IMG/VR virus record: IMGVR_UViG_3300044998_000044
Coordinates: 1-32,513 of that record
Source of the DNA: a virus
DNA: 32,513 bases
Direction: 5' to 3' (one strand)
Each line of letters starts with the position of its first letter. The stretch's first letter is position 1. Under the pieces are notes generated by a model that saw only the letters and a list, made by a program, of their open reading frames with translations, had not been told where the DNA came from and ran no database searches. The position numbers were made by a program, and so were the translations under genes. Positions 7,743-15,287 of this stretch are shown piece by piece.

Positions 7743-8440
7743 TCACTCCGACCGGCGATCGGCCGCGGCAGTGGGATCTGTGTCAGCGCTACATCGAGCG
7801 TCAGACCTACGCCGGCCATGTCGAGTGGCACGTCGTCGATGACGGTTTTGAGCCGATGCCGGCGACGTTCCGCAGGAGTGGATACGCGCTGCATGTGCAT
7901 CGACTGCCCGCGCTTGTCGGCAACTCACAGCATCGCAACCTGCTGTATCTGCTCGCATGCTGCGACCCGTTGCAACCCATTGCCGTGATCGAGGATGACG
8001 ACTGGTACGCGCCTGACTGGCTCGAGACGGTCGCATGCGAGCTTGATTGTGCAGAGCTCGTCGGCGAGTCAGATGCAGCGTACTACAACGTCGGCCGCAG
8101 AGTCGGCAGAACGATGCGCAATCACCAGCACGCGAGCCTGTGTGCAACGGCTTTACGCGGCCCTGCGGCATACGAGCTTTTCCGAGAAGCCTGCCGATCA
8201 GGCGACCAGTTCATCGATATGCGCCTGTGGCGCACGTTCGCTTACCCGAAGCGGCTGATTGCCGGGCGTCGCGTCGTCGGCATCAAGGGCATGTCCGGAC
8301 GGGCCGGGATCGGGCACGGGCACAGCACAGATTTTCGCGGTACAGCCGACCAAGACGGGAGGCTGCTGCGGGAATGGATCGGCTCAGACGCCGACTTGTA
8401 TCTTCCATCACCACGGAGTAACTCAACATGTCCGCAATGA
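7730..8440 (+). CDS. Glycosyltransferase, family 2-like (GT-A fold)
   Basis: The product is 236 aa. The N-terminus LITPTGDRPRQWDLCQRYI, then VEWHVVDDGF, is the nucleotide-binding half of a GT-A enzyme. AVIEDDDWYAPDWLE at about residues 85-99 contains the metal-binding D-x-D (D89-D91). A later acidic motif, SGDQFIDMRLWRTF, may hold the acceptor-side base. No membrane segment is seen, so it probably acts in the cytoplasm. The acceptor may be a virion protein; the neighbouring collagen-like protein is the obvious candidate, but this is inference. The C-terminal end overlaps the next gene by 13 nt. Confidence 0.8.
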   Translation: MLQLITPTGDRPRQWDLCQRYIERQTYAGHVEWHVVDDGFEPMPATFRRSGYALHVHRLPALVGNSQHRNLLYLLACCDPLQPIAVIEDDDWYAPDWLETVACELDCAELVGESDAAYYNVGRRVGRTMRNHQHASLCATALRGPAAYELFREACRSGDQFIDMRLWRTFAYPKRLIAGRRVVGIKGMSGRAGIGHGHSTDFRGTADQDGRLLREWIGSDADLYLPSPRSNSTCPQ

Positions 8441-8838
8441 GCGACTACCTGGAAGGCGAGCTGATCAAGCACATCTTCCGCACCGGCTCCTTCACCAAGC
8501 CCAGCGCACTGTATGTCGCGCTTTTCACTGCAGCGCCGAACGATGCCGGCGGCGGCACGGAAGTGACGGGCGGCAGCTACGCCCGCGCACAGCTCGATCC
8601 GGCTGACGCGAACTGGGCTGCGCCTGCTGCTGGCAATGGCGTGACCAGCAACGCCGCTGCGATCACATTCCCGGCGCCCACGGCGAACTGGGGCAGCGTG
8701 ACGCACTTTGCCGTCATGGACGCTTCGACCGCCGGCAACATGCTGTTCCACGGTGCGCTATCGGCCTCGAAGACGGTGAACAACGGCGACCCGGCTCCGG
8801 AGTTCGCGATCGGTGATCTGACCGTCACGTTCGCGTAA
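8428..8838 (+). CDS. Small virion protein (tail-fibre-labelled family)
   Basis: The product is 136 aa. It begins MSAMSDYLEGELIKHIFRTG, then PSALYVALFTAAPNDAGGGT, and contains SNAAAITFPAPTANWGSVTH, FAVMDA and a closing NNGDPAPEFAIGDLTVTF. This is a recognisable family of small beta-rich phage proteins that databases often label tail fibre protein. Its position next to portal-linked genes makes a capsid decoration or head-fibre role just as plausible. GGAG at 8413-8416 precedes the ATG. It overlaps the glycosyltransferase gene, which places the two in the same coupled unit. Confidence 0.75.
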   Translation: MSAMSDYLEGELIKHIFRTGSFTKPSALYVALFTAAPNDAGGGTEVTGGSYARAQLDPADANWAAPAAGNGVTSNAAAITFPAPTANWGSVTHFAVMDASTAGNMLFHGALSASKTVNNGDPAPEFAIGDLTVTFA

Positions 8839-8843
8839 GCGCC

Positions 8844-9107
8844 ATGCCGCGCGCCGTCGAGATGGTCGAAGTGCAGATACAGGAGCCGCGCGGCGTGGCG
8901 ATCTATCTGTACGCCGGCACGTTCGCCGACGCGAAGGCGTGGGGCAGAGATTTCGCGGGCGAGCGGCCGGTGCGTTTCCGTTCGTGCAAGTGGAAGCCGC
9001 CCGAGGCGTCCGCGTATTCGCAGCGCAAGGGCACCGGCCGCGAGGTGCAGTTCCTCGAAGTCTCCGGGCCGGTCGCGTTCAAGTGGATTGCGAACGGGGT
9101 GCTGTGA
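8844..9107 (+). CDS. Hypothetical protein
   Basis: The product is 87 aa and is not recognised. It has a mixed beta composition (VEVQIQEPRGVAIYLYAGTF) and a basic, aromatic middle (RFRSCKWKPPEASAYSQRKG). No membrane segment or catalytic motif is visible. An internal ATG at 8862 is an alternative start, because neither has a strong ribosome site. The stop shares one base with the next ATG (TGATG), so it belongs to the same operon. A small virion accessory role is possible but unsupported beyond context. Confidence 0.6.
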   Translation: MPRAVEMVEVQIQEPRGVAIYLYAGTFADAKAWGRDFAGERPVRFRSCKWKPPEASAYSQRKGTGREVQFLEVSGPVAFKWIANGVL

Positions 9108-9472
9108 TGAGCCACGTTGATGTCATGCAGGACGGCGTTGCCGCGGTGACGTGGGAGCCGGTGGTCGGAGTGATCCGGCTTCTAGATCACGTCCCGAGCG
9201 AGTCGCATCCTGCATACATCGGCGTCGGCACGGTGACGCGGCTCTCAGCGCGTGTCGCCAAGCTCTCTGGCTTCGCGGGCGAGATCAAGCGTCGGCACAT
9301 GTGGCTGATCTGTCAGCTACTGATCCGGCAGGGCTACGAGCTCGCTTACATCGATCGCGCCGCCGGCCATGTCATGCCGTGGGGCGAGGTGATCGACGGC
9401 GGCGACTGGTCGGGCTTCTGGCGCGTGGATCTTGCGGAAATGCGCGGCCGGCGCAAAGGGGACAAGCAATGA
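9107..9472 (+). CDS. Hypothetical protein
   Basis: The product is 121 aa from the ATG at 9107, which overlaps the previous stop. It is not recognised. Features seen are a central basic helix (FAGEIKRRHMWLICQLLIRQ) and an aromatic end (GDWSGFWRVDLAEMRGRRKG). The frame is open further upstream to 8939, but that would run through the preceding gene. The stop overlaps the ATG of the permuted papain-like enzyme, so it may work with that enzyme. No membrane segment or catalytic motif is evident. Confidence 0.6.
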   Translation: MSHVDVMQDGVAAVTWEPVVGVIRLLDHVPSESHPAYIGVGTVTRLSARVAKLSGFAGEIKRRHMWLICQLLIRQGYELAYIDRAAGHVMPWGEVIDGGDWSGFWRVDLAEMRGRRKGDKQ

Positions 9473-9900
9473 GCGTCTGGATCGCCGGCTACATGCCGCA
9501 CAAGTCTATCCGTGACATCCCCGGACGCATCGTGTGCTGGTGGACGAAGTCCGAGTTCTCGCACGTCGAGCTGGTTGTCGCCGGCCAGTGCTATTCGTCG
9601 AGCCTGCGCGACGGCGGGGTGCGTCGCAAGGCGATCAACCTTGGGCCTGCGCATTGGACGCTGATTCCGGCGCCATGGGTTGATATTGCTCATGCCCATG
9701 CGTTTTTCGAGCGCACCGAGGGCGAGCGCTACGGCTATCTCGATCTCATCAGCCAGCATGTCGTGCGCCTGCCGTGGCATGAGCCGCGCGGCTGGCTGTG
9801 CTCGGAGTGGGTTGCCGAGGCGTGCCGGCTGCCGTCCTCGCGGCAATGGACGCCGGGCGGGCTGATGGAGTACGCACGATTCAGGGCAGAGACTGACTGA
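9469..9900 (+). CDS. Permuted papain-fold hydrolase (C92/YiiX-like)
   Basis: The product is 143 aa. The His precedes the Cys, as in circularly permuted NlpC/P60-type enzymes: SEFSHVELVV (H32 and E34), then GYLDLIS near 89-95, then GWLCSEWVAEACRLP with the likely nucleophile C111. This order and spacing match the YaeF/YiiX (peptidase C92) superfamily, whose members cleave amide or ester bonds in cell-wall peptides or lipids. The substrate is not determined. No signal peptide is seen. The tail tip region here has no recognisable lambda K-like NlpC/P60 gene, so this protein might supply the wall-cleaving function, although it lies in the surface-protein island. The ATG overlaps the preceding gene by 4 nt. 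Confidence 0.7.
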   Translation: MSVWIAGYMPHKSIRDIPGRIVCWWTKSEFSHVELVVAGQCYSSSLRDGGVRRKAINLGPAHWTLIPAPWVDIAHAHAFFERTEGERYGYLDLISQHVVRLPWHEPRGWLCSEWVAEACRLPSSRQWTPGGLMEYARFRAETD

Positions 9901-11075
9901 TGACGACGATCACGCTATCCGAGCGCAGTAGCTCGGGCTATTACGTCAATCTCGGTGACGATGCCAACGACACGAGCATTGCGCAGACGTGTCTCGTCTA
10001 TACGAAAATCACCGGGGCCGGCGGCAACGGGAACGGCTATGTATTCGGGCGCACGCCGTCATCGTCAATCGACGGTCACCGGCTGTACATTTTCGACAAC
10101 TCTGGCAGCCCGAGACTGACGTTCGGCGGGTCATGCTCAGGTGGCGGCTTGAACACGTCGCGTCCGTATCGCGAGGGCGCGAACAACAGCACGACGACAG
10201 GGTCATGGGGGCATTACGCCAGCACATGGGACGGAGGTAATCAAGCGTCCGGAATCCTGCTATATGCTGGTGTCGGCGCCGAATTAGCAGAAGTCGGCTA
10301 TTCGGGTATCGGTCCGAATAGCGGCGGTACGCCTATTGATGCTGTCGGCAAACCACTGTATCTGTTCAATCGGCGGGGGCTTGATCGGAATCTTGACGGT
10401 GATGTCGCGTATGTAGCACGATGGAATCGTGTACTGACGCTGACCGAGCTACGGCAAGCGCAGGCCGATGGCCCGCTGTCGGTTCCTGACGGGTTGATCC
10501 TGTGCTGGGCGAACGGGCAGGATTACAGTCCAAATGCCTATACGCCAGTGGCGCGTGCGACGCTGGTCGAAGGCGATCTGCCACCGAACACGGCGCTTGG
10601 CGGCGAGCAAGGGTTGCAGGCGAGCGTATCTGCAAGTGTGTCAGCGGCTGGCGATCTGACGACCGGCATTGCGCTTGCCGCGTCGGCCTCTGCGAGCGCA
10701 TCCGTCTCTGGCACGCTCGACTACATCATCGCGCTCGCTGGCGATCTTTCCGCGTCTGCTGCGCTGTCTGGCACGCTAACGTCTGTCGTCGTGCGCGGCG
10801 TGAGCATCACGCTGCATAGCGGCGCAACGGCAGTCGGCGCGATCACCGACATCCGCGTGCTGTGGTGGGATGCGTCGCAGCCGAGTGGCGCGCCCGATTA
10901 CGAGACGACGACCGCGCAGACGGACGGAAGTGGAGTGCTGACGATCGATCTCGAGGCGACGACGACGCTGAATGTCGACGACCCCGGCTTCCTGTTGCTG
11001 TACAAGCTCGACGGCACCGATCACCGTGACTCGCCCACCTTCGCCGGGCGCCTGCTCGTCGAGGATATCGGGTAA
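9900..11075 (+). CDS. LamG-like/repeat virion adhesin
   Basis: The product is 391 aa. Residues ~1-210 have the pattern of a concanavalin/LamG jelly-roll: GSWGHYASTWDGGNQASGIL, DGDVAYVARWNRVLTLTELR and PDGLILCWANGQDYSP. Such domains bind sugars or surface proteins. Residues ~237-292 carry about two and a half 20-residue Ala/Ser-rich repeats of the LTTGIALAASASASASVSGT type. The end (VTLHSG-like to DYETTTAQTDGSGVLTIDLE) resembles an Ig-like or carboxypeptidase-regulatory-like beta module. The repeats match those of the next gene, whose ATG overlaps this stop by one base. It is probably a fibre or appendage that touches the cell surface; the ligand is unknown. Confidence 0.7.
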   Translation: MTTITLSERSSSGYYVNLGDDANDTSIAQTCLVYTKITGAGGNGNGYVFGRTPSSSIDGHRLYIFDNSGSPRLTFGGSCSGGGLNTSRPYREGANNSTTTGSWGHYASTWDGGNQASGILLYAGVGAELAEVGYSGIGPNSGGTPIDAVGKPLYLFNRRGLDRNLDGDVAYVARWNRVLTLTELRQAQADGPLSVPDGLILCWANGQDYSPNAYTPVARATLVEGDLPPNTALGGEQGLQASVSASVSAAGDLTTGIALAASASASASVSGTLDYIIALAGDLSASAALSGTLTSVVVRGVSITLHSGATAVGAITDIRVLWWDASQPSGAPDYETTTAQTDGSGVLTIDLEATTTLNVDDPGFLLLYKLDGTDHRDSPTFAGRLLVEDIG

Positions 11076-13207
11076 TGCTCGCGCAGTTTCGCCCGGCATG
11101 GAGTGCCGGCCTTGCGCAGTTCAGACCGGCATACAGCGGCGCGATTACGGTCGTCACCGACATCGATGCCGGCAACGTCGATCCGGCTAAGGTTGTCATC
11201 ACGAACGCCGAGAGTGATGAGCCGACCGTCTATGTGGACTACCGCACGGCTGCCGGCGGCTGGCGGCATTTGCACTGGGCAGTAGAAAACGCGGGCGGAA
11301 AGCGACCAATATTCGAAATGAATTGGTCGTCACGTATCAGCAGCACGGCACCTACACCCGCATGGGCATTGCTCTGGACGCAAGATTTCATTACATGGAC
11401 GAAGGCGCCATCACGCACCCTTGCGTCTGGTGTAATGACGTGTCAGTTCACAGACCCGCTGCCTGCGGGCCGCGTGTATCTGGCGACGCAACCACTGTGG
11501 CCTCAGTCCGGAGCGGATACGCTTGCCACAGAACTGCTGACGACTTACAGCAGCATTGCCAGTCCAACCGCCAGCGCAAATGCAAGCGGCGTCTATAACG
11601 TCTCGCCGGCTGAAACAGACGAGAATGGGCGAGCAATCGGCGAGCATGAACAGTATTCGATCAGGCTCGAATTTGGTGGCAGCACGACGGACGGCGGGCC
11701 GAAGCGCAGGCTTGTCATGCTGTCCGGCATCCATGCGGCCGGCGAGAGTCACGCACACACGGCGTTTAAGGCCGCGCTCGACTGGATCATCAACGACGCG
11801 TCGCAGGCCGCACAGGACTTCCGCGCGAACTGGGATGTCTTTTGCTACTTCAACCTGACCCCGAACGGATACTACGGCGGGCACCATCGGACGAATTTTC
11901 GCAGTAGCACCGACCCGAATCGCAATTGGGCAGCAGGCACGCCGTTGCAGGAAATCGGGGCTGTCAAATCAGCGATTACGACGGATTTAAATCTCGGTTC
12001 GGGCGGCAGATGGGATGCGATGTTTTCGTGGCACGCATTCTATTCGCATACAAGTGATTTTCAATGTTGGGTCATTCCCGAGGATGATAACCCCGATACG
12101 CGATCGCCGATCATGCAAGCGATGTTCGACAAGGGCGCTCTGTTTTTCAACGATGCGCCTGTACTCGACACGAGCGGGACAAACAACACAGATGTCTGGT
12201 GGGCGAAATCGCAGGGCGCGAAAGTCGCGTTCGACACCGAGCTGCAGCAGAGCGCGGACACGTCGCCGGCATTCTTCCAGTCGGTCGGCACGAAATGGGT
12301 CCGCACGCTGCAGGCTGTTGATGCGGACGGATGGTTTGTCGGCGACACGGCGCTGTCAGCAGCCGTCACGGCATCGGCCACAACCTCCGCGGCGCTGACA
12401 ACGAAAATCGCCCTGACCGGCGCACTCTCTGCGTCGGCGAGCACAACAGCAGCGCTGCAAACCGGCTCCACAATGGCCGGCAGTCTGTCGGCATCAGCCG
12501 GTGTATCGGGTGATCTGACGACCGAGATCCGCTTCGCGGCTGACGCGATCAGCTCGAGCGTCGTCGGCGGCACACTGACGACCGAAATCCGGTTCATTGC
12601 GGCAGCGGCTGCGACGGCCGTCACGAGCGCAGACCTGACGACCGGCATCACGCTTGCTGGCGCTGCCGCATGCAGTGCGACGACGAGCGGCCAGCTTGCC
12701 GGCGACATCCTGCTGTCGGGCGACCTGTCCGCGTCGGCATCTGCGAGCGGCGACCTCACGACAGAGATCCGGCTGTCTGCATCCGTGCTCGTCAATGCGC
12801 TAGCCGATGCGAGCCTGACGGCTGGCGCGACGATGACCGGGGCACTGTCCGCGAGCGCAGCGGCGAACGGCGATCTGACGACGGCGATTCGATGTGCTGC
12901 GGCAATCAGTGTGAGCGCGGGCACGTCGGCAGACCTGACGACTGCGATTCCGCTGGCGGCTGCTATCACGGCGACGGCCGCCGCGTCAGGCGTGATCACG
13001 CTGCCGCTGCGACTGAGCGCGGATCTTGTGGCGCAGGCCGTCGCGACGGGGGCGCTGACGACGCGGATCACGATGAGTGCGGATGCGCTGGCTGCGGCAA
13101 CTATCGTTGGCGAGCTTCTCGAGGTCAATCAGTTCCGCATGGGCCGGGTCGTCACGGCACCGGCCGGGCGCAGCATCGCAATCGCAAACATCTTGAGCGG
13201 AGATTGA
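11075..13207 (+). CDS. M14 carboxypeptidase-like protein with repeat stalk
   Basis: The product is 710 aa. Residues ~200-410 look like a zinc carboxypeptidase domain. They contain LSGIHAAGES (H220, E224), YFNLTPNGYYGGHHRTNF followed by DPNRNW (R272, N282-R283), FSWHAF (H320, third zinc ligand) and FDTELQQ (E389, catalytic Glu). The first motif reads H-x-x-x-E where M14 enzymes normally have H-x-x-E, so activity is not certain. Residues 441-680 are twelve consecutive 20-residue repeats. The N-terminus repeats AQFRPA twice. It probably trims peptides or peptidoglycan at the cell surface, or acts only as a binding head on a stalk. It has no signal peptide, which fits a virion part. Confidence 0.72.
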   Translation: MLAQFRPAWSAGLAQFRPAYSGAITVVTDIDAGNVDPAKVVITNAESDEPTVYVDYRTAAGGWRHLHWAVENAGGKRPIFEMNWSSRISSTAPTPAWALLWTQDFITWTKAPSRTLASGVMTCQFTDPLPAGRVYLATQPLWPQSGADTLATELLTTYSSIASPTASANASGVYNVSPAETDENGRAIGEHEQYSIRLEFGGSTTDGGPKRRLVMLSGIHAAGESHAHTAFKAALDWIINDASQAAQDFRANWDVFCYFNLTPNGYYGGHHRTNFRSSTDPNRNWAAGTPLQEIGAVKSAITTDLNLGSGGRWDAMFSWHAFYSHTSDFQCWVIPEDDNPDTRSPIMQAMFDKGALFFNDAPVLDTSGTNNTDVWWAKSQGAKVAFDTELQQSADTSPAFFQSVGTKWVRTLQAVDADGWFVGDTALSAAVTASATTSAALTTKIALTGALSASASTTAALQTGSTMAGSLSASAGVSGDLTTEIRFAADAISSSVVGGTLTTEIRFIAAAAATAVTSADLTTGITLAGAAACSATTSGQLAGDILLSGDLSASASASGDLTTEIRLSASVLVNALADASLTAGATMTGALSASAAANGDLTTAIRCAAAISVSAGTSADLTTAIPLAAAITATAAASGVITLPLRLSADLVAQAVATGALTTRITMSADALAAATIVGELLEVNQFRMGRVVTAPAGRSIAIANILSGD
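12395..13114 (+). repeat. Twelve 60-bp (20-aa) repeats
   Basis: Exactly twelve 20-codon units run without gaps, each beginning with Leu or Ile, mostly LTT-x-I-x-L, followed by an Ala/Ser/Thr/Val-rich stretch and a small turn such as SGD or SAD. The strictly constant length with diverged sequence suggests a structural solenoid or fibre repeat. Two to three related units occur in the upstream gene at about 10608-10775. Confidence 0.9.
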
Positions 13208-13208
13208 C

Positions 13209-13514
13209 GTGAGCGTTGAATTGGATGACGTAAAAGCTGCGCTGCGTGTCACGCACAACGATGATGATGCTCTGCTCGCGCGGCTCATCGGCAGCGCGAT
13301 CCGGGAGTGCCTCGCATTTCTGCGCAGTGAGCAATTGCCGACCGTGCCGCTGGATGACCCTGGCTCTCCGGCAGAGGTTTTCGTTCCCGAGGACGTCTTT
13401 CAAGGCATCGTCCTGATGGTCGCAGCCGACTATGAAGCATCGCCAACCGAGCGCCAAGCCTACCGCTCCGCAGCCGAAACGCTATGGGGCCACTACCGGG
13501 AGCACTTCGTCTGA
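13209..13514 (+). CDS. Head-tail connector (gp6-like)
   Basis: The product is 101 aa. It begins MSVELDDVKAALRVTHNDDD, then ALLARLIGSAIRECLAFLRS, the classic helical pattern of HK97 gp6-type connectors that bind the portal. The end, SPTERQAYRSAAETLWGHYR, is the usual second helix pair. Translation starts at a GTG preceded by CGGAG at 13198-13202. This gene resumes the normal head-tail joining order after the accessory island. Confidence 0.88.
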   Translation: MSVELDDVKAALRVTHNDDDALLARLIGSAIRECLAFLRSEQLPTVPLDDPGSPAEVFVPEDVFQGIVLMVAADYEASPTERQAYRSAAETLWGHYREHFV

Positions 13515-13855
13515 TGGGCATGGGTCTGGCACATCGGCTGCGGCATCGCATCCGCATTGACTCTCTGGTCGAGACGCAAGACCCGGTGACGGGCGCTATT
13601 GCAGAAGCGTGGCAGCCGTTCGCAGAGAGCGTCGCCGCGGAAATCCATCCGCTGTCCGGCGGCGAGGTGATGCGCGCTGCGGCAGCGAACTCGACGGCAC
13701 GGTACCGATTCACGATCCGGCCGATCGCTGGCGTCACCGCGAAGATGAGCATCTATCACGACGGCGCCCGGTACAACATTCTCGACGTGATCCCTGACCC
13801 GACGCTGCGGCATCACATCACGATCATGGCTGAAACGGGGTTGCGCGATGGCTGA
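13514..13855 (+). CDS. Head closure/adaptor protein (gp16/gp7-like)
   Basis: The product is 113 aa. The sequence LRHRIRIDSLVETQDPVTGA, then AWQPFAESVAAEIHPLSGGE and later ITIMAETGL, fits the small beta-barrel head-tail adaptors (SPP1 gp16-like). These close the capsid after packaging. ATG 13514 shares a base with the connector stop. A second ATG at 13520 would remove only two residues. The next gene overlaps by 8 nt. Confidence 0.85.
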   Translation: MGMGLAHRLRHRIRIDSLVETQDPVTGAIAEAWQPFAESVAAEIHPLSGGEVMRAAAANSTARYRFTIRPIAGVTAKMSIYHDGARYNILDVIPDPTLRHHITIMAETGLRDG

Positions 13856-14336
13856 TACACAGATCATCAGCGGACTGGACGACGTGCTGAACAAGCTGAA
13901 GGCGCTGCCGCCGGAGATCGTCAGTCGCCGCGGAGGCCCGGTCAAGTCCGCACTGCGAAAGGGCGGGCTTGTCGTGCAAGAGGCGATGCGCTCGAACATC
14001 CGGGCGATCGTCGCGGAGCCGAACACGGAAGGGTTCGACTACGTGAGCACGGGCACGCTTGAGAAGTCCGTCGTCGTGCGTCGTGATCCGCGCCCGGAGC
14101 GTGCCGGCGCGAATGAGCGCTACCGCGTTCTTGTCGCTCGTCGCAAGTATGCAGACGGCACGCCCGTCATTGCCGCAGCGCGCTGGCTCGAATTCGGCAC
14201 CGAGCGCATGCAGGCCAAGCCGTGGGCGACGCCAGCCTATTTCGCAGCACGACAGCAGGCGCTCGATACGGTCGTCGCTGAACTGCGCAAGGGCATTGAC
14301 CGCATCGTGCGCAAGATGAGCAGGAGCCGTCGCTGA
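13848..14336 (+). CDS. HK97 gp10-like neck/tail component
   Basis: The product is 162 aa. Typical family signs are the start ISGLDDVLNKLKALPPEI, a basic helix with AVQEAMRSN-like sequence, and the conserved RWLEFGTERMQAKPWATPAY block near residues 117-137, followed by an alpha-helical basic tail. This protein joins the connector to the tail. It overlaps the adaptor gene by 8 nt and the tail terminator gene by one base. Confidence 0.9.
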   Translation: MADTQIISGLDDVLNKLKALPPEIVSRRGGPVKSALRKGGLVVQEAMRSNIRAIVAEPNTEGFDYVSTGTLEKSVVVRRDPRPERAGANERYRVLVARRKYADGTPVIAAARWLEFGTERMQAKPWATPAYFAARQQALDTVVAELRKGIDRIVRKMSRSRR

Positions 14337-14695
14337 TGCTGCCGCAAATCTTCCCCGTCCTGCATGTCGCGGCCGTGACGGCATTCGTCGGCACGAGCCC
14401 GGCACGTATCTACCGACACGGCGCAGCGCCGCAGAACGTCACCGCCCCATACATCACATGGTTCGTCGGCGGCGGTGCCGCTGAGAACACGATGGAGGGC
14501 GCAGAGGCCGACCAGTTCCGCGTGCAAGTCGATTGCTGGTCGGACTCGGACGCGCAGATCGAGCAGCTCGCAGAAGCAGTGCGTGCGGCGATGGAGCCGC
14601 ATGCGCATCTCGTCGCCTATGTCGCGAACGAGCGTGATTTTCAGACACAGAGATACCGCATCGGCATGGCCTTCGATTGGTGGTCGGGCCGGTAG
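14336..14695 (+). CDS. Tail terminator protein (DUF3168-like)
   Basis: The product is 119 aa. It matches the DUF3168/gpU-like pattern: RIYRHGAAPQNVTAPYITWF, QFRVQVDCWSDSDAQIEQLA, and an end with a helix and FQTQRYRIGMAFDWW. It caps the tail tube at its correct length and contacts the head. The start overlaps the stop of the gp10-like gene. Confidence 0.88.
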   Translation: MLPQIFPVLHVAAVTAFVGTSPARIYRHGAAPQNVTAPYITWFVGGGAAENTMEGAEADQFRVQVDCWSDSDAQIEQLAEAVRAAMEPHAHLVAYVANERDFQTQRYRIGMAFDWWSGR

Positions 14696-14723
14696 CGCAA
14701 CACATCAGACAGCAGTGATTTGA

Positions 14724-14744
14724 GCCGCCTTCGGGCGGCATTTT
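14724..14744 (+). terminator. Hairpin with short T-run (first of two)
   Basis: GCCGCC (14724-14729) pairs with GGCGGC (14734-14739) across a TTCG tetraloop, followed by A and TTTT. The stem is strong but the T-run short, and a better terminator follows at once. Confidence 0.5.
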
Positions 14745-14757
14745 CGTTTCAGCAACC

Positions 14758-14782
14758 AGCCGCCTTCAGGGCGGCTTTTTTT
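14758..14782 (+). terminator. Rho-independent terminator before tail tube gene
   Basis: AGCCGCC (14758-14764) pairs with GGCGGCT (14770-14776) around a 5-nt loop and runs into seven T. It ends only a few bases before the tail tube ribosome site. With the hairpin just upstream it forms a tandem terminator that would separate the connector unit from the tail unit, allowing a stronger tail promoter or partial read-through. Confidence 0.65.
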
Positions 14783-14798
14783 CGTCCGGAGGAAAGCC

Positions 14799-15284
14799 AT
14801 GTCCGTAGCAGACAAAGTCCTGAAGTCCCAAGGCACAGAGTTGTATTTCGTCGACATCGACACCGGCGCGACCGTGCGTCGTGCAGTCGCCATCAGCTCG
14901 ATCAGCGGCCTCGGCGGCGCACGCGATCAGATCGACATCACCGACCTCGACGAAACTGAAGACCGGCAATTCACCGGCGGCCTCGGCAATCCCGGTCAGG
15001 TGACGGTCGCCTTCAATCTGCACAAAGACGAGATCACGCACGAGAAGCTGCTCGCGCTGCGCGCGGCCGGTGAATCTGTCTCGTGGGGCATCTACTCGTC
15101 CGACGCTGCGACCGCTCCGACCGCCAATACTGCCGGCATGCTGCAGGAAGTGACCGGGCGCGCATCGGCCCGCTTCTTCGGCTACGTGTCGGACATCAAC
15201 ATCGACATCCAGGGCAACGACATCTGGAAGGGCTCGATCACGATCCAGCGCTCGGGCGCTGTGACCTTCGACCTGTCGGTGTAA
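14799..15284 (+). CDS. Major tail tube protein
   Basis: The product is 161 aa. The start (MSVADKVLKSQGTELYFVDI), the DQIDITDLDETEDRQFTGGL segment and the FLGYVSDI-like strand (FFGYVSDINIDIQGNDIWKG) with a final beta strand are the hallmarks of lambda V/HK97 gp-type tube proteins. CCGGAGGA at 14786-14793 is a strong ribosome site, as expected for a protein made in many copies. It is followed by the chaperone genes in the standard order. Confidence 0.92.
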   Translation: MSVADKVLKSQGTELYFVDIDTGATVRRAVAISSISGLGGARDQIDITDLDETEDRQFTGGLGNPGQVTVAFNLHKDEITHEKLLALRAAGESVSWGIYSSDAATAPTANTAGMLQEVTGRASARFFGYVSDINIDIQGNDIWKGSITIQRSGAVTFDLSV

Positions 15285-15287
15285 TCC

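Noticed and set aside
12395-13114. CRISPR array
   Set aside because: The 60-bp units are continuous, in frame and diverged, with no repeat-spacer alternation.
12061-13128. Minus-strand frame opposite the 20-aa repeats
   Set aside because: It is open only because the repeat codons lack stops in this frame; it has no start signal or domain.
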